Positions 57,940-64,000 of a stretch of 64,000 bases of DNA are shown here, one piece after another; positions within the stretch are counted from its first letter, which is position 1; every line of letters begins with the position of its first letter. The position numbers and the translations under genes are program-made. The stretch lies in contig JAJYEX010000005.1 of the NCBI GenBank assembly GCA_021785515.1, positions 187,515 through 251,514 on the forward strand, written 5' to 3'. Source of the DNA: Pseudomonadota bacterium. Lineage in GTDB: Bacteria > Pseudomonadota > Gammaproteobacteria > Acidiferrobacterales > UBA6901. The notes below the pieces were generated by a model. It was not told the DNA's origin and made no database searches. It was given only the letters and a program-made list of their open reading frames with translations.

Positions 57940-60132
57940 ATGAATATCTTGGCGGGGCGCTTGCGGCGGATGGCGGCCTTGCTGGGACTGTTTACGCTCC
58001 TGCTCGCACGGCCGCAGCCGCTGTGGGCGCAGTGGAATGATCCCTATCCGCAGCGCGACAGCGGCCGGAACATCCTGTATGCCGCGTTTACGGAGCGTCC
58101 CAAGCGTCTCGATCCGGCCCAGGCATACAGCAGCGATGAGTACACGATCATCTCGCAGATCTACGAGCCGCCCTTCGAGTACCAGTATCTGCTGCGACCC
58201 TACACCCTGGTGCCGCTGACCGCCCGGGCGATACCCAAGCCGGTCTATCTCGACAGCAAGGGCCGGCGTCTGCCCGCGGATGCACCCGCAGACCGGATCG
58301 CGTACAGCGTCTATACGATACACATCCGTCACGGCATCCTGTATCAGCCGTCCCCCTGCTTTGCGCGCAATGCCTCCGGACAGTATCTGTATCAATCGCT
58401 CACTGCGGCGCAGCTGCGGGGGATCCGGACCCTTTCGGGATTCCGGCACACCGGTACCCGCGAGCTGGTGGCAGCCGACTATGTGTACGAAATCAAGCGT
58501 CTGGCAAGCCCCTGGGTCCAGTCCCCGCTGTTCAGCGTGCTTCGCCACTACATCGTCGGATTCAAGCGTTTCGCCCGCACTGTGGGGCATCTGCGTGCGA
58601 CCCTGCCCAGGGTGGACGGCCGGCCGCCATATATCGATCTGGCGCAGGTTCCGATGGTCGGTGTGAAGGTGCTGGGACGCTATACCTACAGCATCGAAGT
58701 CCGCGGCAAGTACCCGCAGTTCCTCTACTGGATGGCGATGCCGTTTTTCGCCCCCATGCCGCCTGAAGCCGCCCACTTTTTCTCGCAGCCAGGCATGGCG
58801 CGCAGGGATCTGACGCTCGACTGGTATGCGGTGGGTACCGGACCGTACATGCTGACCGTCAACAATCCCGCACGCGAAATGGTTTTACAACGCAATCCCA
58901 ACTATCACCCTGATTTCTATCCGCGGCGGGGCGATTCCTCGGATGTCAAGGACGGACTACTGAAGGACGCGGGCATGCGGCTGCCGTTCATTAACCGCGT
59001 GGTGTTCATCCGGGAACGGGAAACCATACCGTACTGGGACAAGTTCATGCAGGGTTATTACGACGAATCCGGGGTCAGCGCCGAGAGCTTCAACCAGGTC
59101 GTGCAATATTCGCCCGGCGGCCAGGCACAGCTCACTCCTGCGATGCGCGCCAGGGGCATCCGGCTCGTGACCAGCACGGCGCCGTCAATCATGTATTACG
59201 GTTTCAACATGCTCGACCCGGTTGTGGGGGGCTACTCGCGGCGCAGCCGCCTGCTGCGCCGGGCGATCTCGATTGCCATCAATACCCGCCAGTACATTTT
59301 GATTTTTCGCAACGGCCGGGGCATTCCGGCGCAAAGTCCCCTGCCTCCGGGGATATTCGGCTACCAGCCTGGCTGTGCCGGGCGTGACCCCTATGTCTAC
59401 GACTGCGTCGACGGGCGCATCCGTCGCAAGCCGATCGCCGTGGCGCGCCGGCTTCTGGCCGAGGCCGGTTATCCGGATGGCCGTGACCAACGTACCGGCA
59501 AGCCGCTGCTGCTGTATTACGACACGCCCGAGACCGGACCCGAGGCCAAGGCCAACATGGACTGGATGCGCAAGCAGTTCCGCAAGCTTAATATCCAGCT
59601 CGTGATCCGCTCCACGGACTACAACCGGTTCCAGCAGAAGATGCGTCAAGGCGAGGAGCAGATTTTCTCCTGGGGATGGAACGCCGACTATCCCGATCCG
59701 GAGGATTTCCTGATGCTGCTGTACGGGCCGAACAGCGAAGTCAAATTCAACGGCGAAAATTCCGCCAACTATAATGACCCGGAATTTAACCGCCTGTTCA
59801 ACGAAATGCGGAACATGAATAATGGTCCGGCGCGCGCGGCTATAATCAGGCGCATGGTCAGCCTGGTCCAGCGTGATGCCCCCTGGGTATGGGGCTACTA
59901 CCCGGTGAGCTATCTTCTTCGTCAGGCCTGGGTCCACAACGTCAAACCCAACTACATGGCGACCAACAATCTGAAGTACCTGCGTCTGGATCCGGCGCTG
60001 CGCGCGCGTGACCGCAAAGCGTGGAACAGGCCCGTGGTCTGGCCGCTGTGGGTTATCGCGGCGCTGCTGGTGGCGGTCATGCTGCCGGCAGTCCTGGTCT
60101 ACCGGCAGAAGGAGCGCAAGTCCCCGCTGTGA
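57940..60132 (+). CDS. Peptide ABC transporter substrate-binding protein (family 5) with C-terminal membrane helix
   Basis: The 730-residue protein has a signal peptide (about 10-30, ending LWAQ) and an SBP family 5 fold (PKRLDPAQAYSSDEYTIISQIYEPPFEY; DWYAVGTGPYMLTVN; FSWGWNADYPDPEDFLMLLYG). It is longer than the roughly 540-600 residues usual for such proteins. The C-terminus ends with a hydrophobic helix (VVWPLWVIAALLVAVMLPAVLVY) and a basic tail (RQKERKSPL), which would fix it in the inner membrane. The permease start overlaps its stop. It is the periplasmic recognition part of a YejABEF/Opp-like importer for peptides. No ribosome-binding site is obvious. Confidence 0.87.
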   Translation: MNILAGRLRRMAALLGLFTLLLARPQPLWAQWNDPYPQRDSGRNILYAAFTERPKRLDPAQAYSSDEYTIISQIYEPPFEYQYLLRPYTLVPLTARAIPKPVYLDSKGRRLPADAPADRIAYSVYTIHIRHGILYQPSPCFARNASGQYLYQSLTAAQLRGIRTLSGFRHTGTRELVAADYVYEIKRLASPWVQSPLFSVLRHYIVGFKRFARTVGHLRATLPRVDGRPPYIDLAQVPMVGVKVLGRYTYSIEVRGKYPQFLYWMAMPFFAPMPPEAAHFFSQPGMARRDLTLDWYAVGTGPYMLTVNNPAREMVLQRNPNYHPDFYPRRGDSSDVKDGLLKDAGMRLPFINRVVFIRERETIPYWDKFMQGYYDESGVSAESFNQVVQYSPGGQAQLTPAMRARGIRLVTSTAPSIMYYGFNMLDPVVGGYSRRSRLLRRAISIAINTRQYILIFRNGRGIPAQSPLPPGIFGYQPGCAGRDPYVYDCVDGRIRRKPIAVARRLLAEAGYPDGRDQRTGKPLLLYYDTPETGPEAKANMDWMRKQFRKLNIQLVIRSTDYNRFQQKMRQGEEQIFSWGWNADYPDPEDFLMLLYGPNSEVKFNGENSANYNDPEFNRLFNEMRNMNNGPARAAIIRRMVSLVQRDAPWVWGYYPVSYLLRQAWVHNVKPNYMATNNLKYLRLDPALRARDRKAWNRPVVWPLWVIAALLVAVMLPAVLVYRQKERKSPL

Positions 60133-61106
60133 TCAGATATATCATCCGCCGCCTTCTGTACGCCATACCGATTCTTGTCGGCGTGAACGTGCTCACCTTT
60201 GCGCTGTTCTTCTTCGTCAATACCCCGAACGACATGGCGCGCTTCCATCTCGGCATCAAGCGGGTGACGCCGCAGGCCATTACGGAATGGAAGATCGAAC
60301 ACGGCTATAACGATCCGCTGTTTTACAATGCCCGCGCGCCGGGCATCGACAAGCTTACGCGGACGATTTTCTTTCAGCACTCGGTGAAACTATTGGTATT
60401 CGACTTCGGCCAGTCCGACAGCGGGCGCGACATCGGTTATGACATCCGCCAGCGCATGTGGCCGAGCCTGGCGATCCAGGTGCCCACGTTCGTGGTAGGG
60501 CTCGCGGTCTATATTTCGGTGGCGCTCATGACGGTGTTTTTCCGGGGCACCTACCTGGACCTTGGCGGAGTGATACTGGCCGTTGTCATGATGTCCATAT
60601 CGATGCTGTTCTACGTCATCGGCGGGCAGTACTTGTTCAGCAAAGTCCTGCGGCTGGTACCGATATCGGGCTATGACACCGGCCTGTCGGCGTTCAAGTT
60701 TGTGGTGTTGCCGGTGGTGCTGGGTATTGTCAGCGGCATCGGTGCCAGTATGCGTCTGTACCGGACCTTCTTTCTCGAGGAAGCGCCCCGGGATTATGTG
60801 CGTACCGCCCGCGCCAAGGGCCTGTCGGAGATCCGCGTCCTGTTTCGACACGTGCTCAAGAATGCGATGATCCCGATTCTTACCGGAGTGGTGGTGGTGA
60901 TCCCGACGCTGTTCATCGGTGGCCTTATCATGGAATCGTTTTTCGGTATTCCCGGTCTTGGTGCCTACACGATCGATGCGGTTCGCTCTCAGGATTTCGG
61001 CATTGTGCATGCCATGGTCTATCTCGGTGCAGTGCTGTACATCGTCGGACTCATAATGACTGACCTGGCGTACACTCTTGTTGACCCCCGTGTGCGGCTG
61101 GAATGA
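60129..61106 (+). CDS. Peptide ABC transporter permease, YejB/DppB-like
   Basis: The GTG at 60129 overlaps the SBP stop (GTGA) and gives 325 residues. The first helix is at about 9-27 (YAIPILVGVNVLTFALFFFV), and the transmembrane domain follows from about 110, with the EAA-type loop RDYVRTARAKGLSEIRVLFRHVLKNAM near the end. The FFGIPGLGAYTIDA ending block is typical of DppB/YejB. The long soluble insert between helices 1 and 2 (about 30-105, including FDFGQSDSG) is a YejB-like trait. It pairs with the next permease gene. Confidence 0.9.
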   Translation: MIRYIIRRLLYAIPILVGVNVLTFALFFFVNTPNDMARFHLGIKRVTPQAITEWKIEHGYNDPLFYNARAPGIDKLTRTIFFQHSVKLLVFDFGQSDSGRDIGYDIRQRMWPSLAIQVPTFVVGLAVYISVALMTVFFRGTYLDLGGVILAVVMMSISMLFYVIGGQYLFSKVLRLVPISGYDTGLSAFKFVVLPVVLGIVSGIGASMRLYRTFFLEEAPRDYVRTARAKGLSEIRVLFRHVLKNAMIPILTGVVVVIPTLFIGGLIMESFFGIPGLGAYTIDAVRSQDFGIVHAMVYLGAVLYIVGLIMTDLAYTLVDPRVRLE

Positions 61107-61172
61107 GATGCGCCGCCAGGACCCGTTCATGACGGTGATTGCCGGCCACGGTGCCTGGGGGAAGCCCTAGCC

Positions 61173-62585
61173 ATGGCGTTCAAGTTTGTCCTTCTGCCAA
61201 CCGATGCGCTTCTGTACCTGCTGGTTGTTGTCGCGGTGATCTACGGCATGTATGCCGCGCGGCACGAACACCTGCGTGCGCCATGGAGACAGGTGCGGCG
61301 TAATCCCGTGGCCATGGCGGCGCTCGTGGTGCTGGCAGCCTACGTTGCTACCGGTCTGCTTGACTCCATCCATTTCCGGATGCGGCTGGACGTTCCGGGA
61401 GCGGGCCATCATCAGGCGATCTACGCGCCGCAGGTACGCAGTGTGCTGGACGTGCTGTGCGGACCCCTGCGCAAACATGTGGAGCGGACCTATTCGGCCC
61501 CCTTTGCCCTGCGCTCGTTCACGCCGCAGATGGTGCGGCTACCCGGCGGACAGCGCGTGCTGGAATATCCGCGGCTGCAATACGGGGGTGCGGGGATCAG
61601 GACATCAACGGACCGGGCGCGCGATATTGCCCTGCGCTGTCTGCGGGCGACAGGCGAGACGCTCGCGCTGTGGGTGGCCCTGGTCTGCGCGGTGGTGTGG
61701 TGGCGTGTACGACATCCTGGTGAATTCATGCGTACCGCGTTTGTTCGCCTGGCGCGGGGCGCGACGGATACGCCCTGGCGCACCATCCTGGTCACGCTTG
61801 CAGTCGTGATCCTGCTGGTCGCCGCGATTGTGAACCTCGGCGGCGAATACCACATCCTGGGCACCGATCAGGTCGGACAGGACGTCCTGTACGAGGCGAT
61901 CAAGAGCATCCGCACCGGCCTGGTGATCGGTACCCTGTCGACACTGGTGATGCTGCCGTTCGCCGTGGCCATGGGCGTGATGGCGGGTTATTTCGGTGGC
62001 TGGGTGGATGACCTCATCCAGTATCTGTACACGACACTCAACTCGATCCCCAGCGTGCTGCTGATTATTGCCGTGATACTCAGCCTGCAACTGTATATGG
62101 CCAACCATGCTGCTTCGATCGACAACATTGCCCAGCGCCAGGACATACGGTTGCTGGCGCTGTGCGTTGTCCTCGGGGTAACCAGCTGGACCGGACTGTG
62201 CCGGCTTCTGCGGGGAGAGGCGATGAAGCTGCGCAACATGGACTACATTCAGGCGGCCACAGCCCTGGGGGTGCGGTCTCGCAGCATCATGACCCGGCAT
62301 ATCCTGCCCAATGTGATGCACATCGTCCTGATTAGTGTCGTACTCGATTTCAGCGGCCTGGTGCTGGCCGAGGCGATTCTGTCGTATATCGGAGTCGGTG
62401 TGGATCCCAGCATGAACAGCTGGGGCAACATGATCAACGGGGCGAGGCTGGAGCTGGCCCGGGACCCTGTGGTGTGGTGGTCGCTTGCCGCCGCCTTTCT
62501 GTTCATGGTGACGCTGGTGCTGGCGGCAAATCTTTTTGCCGATGCGGTACGCGATGCCTTCGACCCGCGCTTGAGGACGTCATGA
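61173..62585 (+). CDS. Peptide ABC transporter permease, YejE/DppC-like with N-terminal extension
   Basis: The 470-residue protein is about 100-150 residues longer than DppC-type permeases. The extra N-terminal part has two helices (about 10-25 and 44-62), a soluble segment of about 90 residues with no recognised motif, and a third helix near 150-168. The conserved DppC part follows: EYHILGTDQVGQDVLYEAIKS, IQYLYTTLNSIPSVLL, and the EAA loop YIQAATALGVRSRSIMTRHILPN. Together with the upstream permease and the ATPase it forms the inner-membrane importer. It starts 66 bp after the previous gene. Confidence 0.87.
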   Translation: MAFKFVLLPTDALLYLLVVVAVIYGMYAARHEHLRAPWRQVRRNPVAMAALVVLAAYVATGLLDSIHFRMRLDVPGAGHHQAIYAPQVRSVLDVLCGPLRKHVERTYSAPFALRSFTPQMVRLPGGQRVLEYPRLQYGGAGIRTSTDRARDIALRCLRATGETLALWVALVCAVVWWRVRHPGEFMRTAFVRLARGATDTPWRTILVTLAVVILLVAAIVNLGGEYHILGTDQVGQDVLYEAIKSIRTGLVIGTLSTLVMLPFAVAMGVMAGYFGGWVDDLIQYLYTTLNSIPSVLLIIAVILSLQLYMANHAASIDNIAQRQDIRLLALCVVLGVTSWTGLCRLLRGEAMKLRNMDYIQAATALGVRSRSIMTRHILPNVMHIVLISVVLDFSGLVLAEAILSYIGVGVDPSMNSWGNMINGARLELARDPVVWWSLAAAFLFMVTLVLAANLFADAVRDAFDPRLRTS

Positions 62586-62610
62586 ACAGGTCGGGGGTGC
62601 ACGGAAAGTC

Positions 62611-64000
62611 ATGACGGCGCTGCTGCGAATAGACGGCCTCAAGGTCTGCTTTAACACTGCGGGCGGGATTCTGCGTGCAGTTGATGGCGTGTCGCTCGAC
62701 ATCGGGCAGGGAGAGTCCGTAGCGCTGCTCGGCGAGTCGGGAAGCGGCAAGTCGGTGGCGGCGCTGGCGCTGCTGCAGCTGTTGCCGCAGCCGGCAGGTC
62801 GGGTGGTGGCGGGGCGGGTTCTGCTCGGCGAGCGCGACCTCCTGCGGACACCGGAACGCGAGATGCGGGCCGTGCGCGGCCGGCGTATCGCGATGATCTT
62901 TCAGGAACCCCAGACCTCACTCAATCCGGTGATGACTGTGGGCGAGCAGATCAGCGAAATTCTTCCGGTGTCCTGGACGCGGCGCAAGCGGCGCGAACGG
63001 GTCATGCACTGGCTGGACGCAGTGGGGATCGGCGACCCGGCGCGCCGTTACCGGGAGTATCCCCACCAGCTGTCAGGGGGCATGAAGCAGCGGGCGATGA
63101 TCGCCCTGGCGCTTGCCGCCGAGCCCGAGCTGCTGATTGCCGACGAACCGACCACCGCCCTGGATGTGACCATCCAGGCCCAGGTCCTCGATCTGCTGAA
63201 GGACATGCAGCGGCGTTCCGGCATGGCGCTGCTGTTCATCACCCACGATCTGGCGGTGGCCTACCAGGTGGCGGACCGCATCGCGGTGATGTACGCGGGT
63301 GAAATCGTGGAACTGGCGTCCAGGGAGGCATTTTTCTCCGGTGCCCGCCACCCCTACGCCCAGAAGCTGTTCCGGGCAGTGCCGGGTCGCGGCAAACGCG
63401 GCGGAATGCTCGAGGTCATTCCGGGCGGGGTTCCCGCGCTGACCCGTGAATTCCGGGGTTGCCGGTTTGCCGATCGCTGTGACCGCGCTTGGGCGCTGTG
63501 TCAGACGGTGGCGCCGCAATGGCGGATGGAGTCGGGTCACGGCGTGCGGTGCCATCTCTACGGCGCGGATTCCGGCCGACCGGTGCCGTCCGTTACGCCG
63601 TCGGTGCCCGCGGTCGTCCGGGATGCGGAGGAGGGTGTGGCCCAGCCCCTCCTCGAAGTCCGCGACCTCAAAGTCCACTTTCCGATCCATCGCGGCCTGC
63701 TGCGGCGTGTTGTGGGCCATGTGCGTGCGGTCGACGGGGTGTCGCTGTCGATCGGCGCAGGCCGCACGCTGGCGCTTGTCGGGGAATCGGGCTGCGGCAA
63801 GACCACCGTCGGCAAGGCGATCCTCCAGCTGATCACCCCGACCGGCGGCACGGTGCAATTCGAGGGCGCGCGGCTGGACCGTATGAGCCGCTCGCGGCTG
63901 CGGCCGGTGCGCCGCCATCTGCAGGTTATTTTTCAGGATCCCTATGCCTCCCTCGATCCCCGGATGCTGATCAGCGAGATCCTGGAGGAGGGCATGCGCG
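62611..64000 (+). CDS. Peptide ABC transporter dual ATP-binding protein, YejF-like (cut by window edge)
   Basis: The ATG at 62611 opens 463 visible residues of a double ABC ATPase. The first half has Walker A GESGSGKS (near 41-48), signature LSGGMKQR, Walker B LLIADEPT and the oligopeptide/dipeptide C-terminal zinc-like cysteine block (CRFADRCDRAWALC). The second half begins at about residue 350 and shows Walker A GESGCGKT before the sequence ends. Two fused ATPases replace separate DppD and DppF. The gene follows the permease by 25 bp and completes the YejABEF-like order. Confidence 0.92.
   Translation, partial: MTALLRIDGLKVCFNTAGGILRAVDGVSLDIGQGESVALLGESGSGKSVAALALLQLLPQPAGRVVAGRVLLGERDLLRTPEREMRAVRGRRIAMIFQEPQTSLNPVMTVGEQISEILPVSWTRRKRRERVMHWLDAVGIGDPARRYREYPHQLSGGMKQRAMIALALAAEPELLIADEPTTALDVTIQAQVLDLLKDMQRRSGMALLFITHDLAVAYQVADRIAVMYAGEIVELASREAFFSGARHPYAQKLFRAVPGRGKRGGMLEVIPGGVPALTREFRGCRFADRCDRAWALCQTVAPQWRMESGHGVRCHLYGADSGRPVPSVTPSVPAVVRDAEEGVAQPLLEVRDLKVHFPIHRGLLRRVVGHVRAVDGVSLSIGAGRTLALVGESGCGKTTVGKAILQLITPTGGTVQFEGARLDRMSRSRLRPVRRHLQVIFQDPYASLDPRMLISEILEEGMR

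Noticed and set aside
57750-57943. Short gene starting at an ATG with GGAGGAG directly before it
   Set aside because: The spacing is too short for a ribosome-binding site, and the 60-odd-residue translation is an Arg-rich string with no structure.

Overview
The window is a GC-rich, densely coded stretch of bacterial chromosome that is mostly housekeeping. Several gene orders are typical of Gammaproteobacteria: leuCDB-asd-fimV, tig-clpP-clpX-lon-hupB-ppiD, and a tRNA Pro-Arg-His-Lys-Leu cluster just upstream of tig. A dabB-dabA dissolved-inorganic-carbon transporter with a divergent CbbR-like LysR regulator points to an autotroph that takes up bicarbonate/CO2, most plausibly a chemolithoautotrophic gammaproteobacterium of the sulfur/iron-oxidiser type. 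That lifestyle is inferred from gene content; no 16S or other marker is present.

Layout. 1-1461: a truncated membrane GGDEF/EAL protein (minus). 1638-4246: a YadG/YadH-type ABC exporter and a NYN/OST-HTH protein. 4443-6727: a secreted BamE-like protein, a VPLPA-CTERM secreted protein behind a 614-bp AT-rich leader, and a small lipoprotein. 6877-13707: the inorganic-carbon locus (LysR <-> dabB-dabA), a 694-bp stretch without a convincing gene, and a DUF6671-like zinc-ribbon protein. 14015-17080: an emrRAB-like drug efflux operon. 17199-20909: metH, divergent from a phosphoribosyltransferase and a CBS-pair protein. 22268-27292: a minus-strand run holding the three-gene AmmeMemoRadiSam system (MEMO1, AMMECR1, radical SAM), a YciA-like thioesterase, and a coupled ATP-grasp/zinc-metallopeptidase pair. 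27612-32167: MipA, a small conserved protein, aroC, a methyltransferase and an MFS carrier.

32200-41112: a LysR gene coupled to a small unknown gene, divergent from leuC-leuD-leuB-asd-fimV. 41179-42485: thyA-folA. 42693-46995: a membrane protein, a periplasmic DUF302 pair (one fused to a dihaem cytochrome c), a SET-domain protein, a low-complexity lipoprotein and folD. 47239-47969: five tRNAs. 48091-56880: the protein-quality-control block, with tRNA-Val and tRNA-Asp between hupB and ppiD. 56890-57678: fabI. 57940-64000: a Yej/Opp-type peptide ABC importer running off the right edge.

The parts that deserve most attention are not housekeeping: the dab locus with its possible zinc-ribbon partner, the fully overlapped AmmeMemoRadiSam operon (a known but functionally unsolved system), the ATP-grasp/metallopeptidase pair, the cytochrome c-DUF302 fusion, and the peptide importer whose binding protein seems to be anchored by a C-terminal membrane helix. 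I did not find a system that I can state is wholly undescribed; these are the best candidates for new biology. No CRISPR array, insertion sequence, prophage or rRNA was seen.
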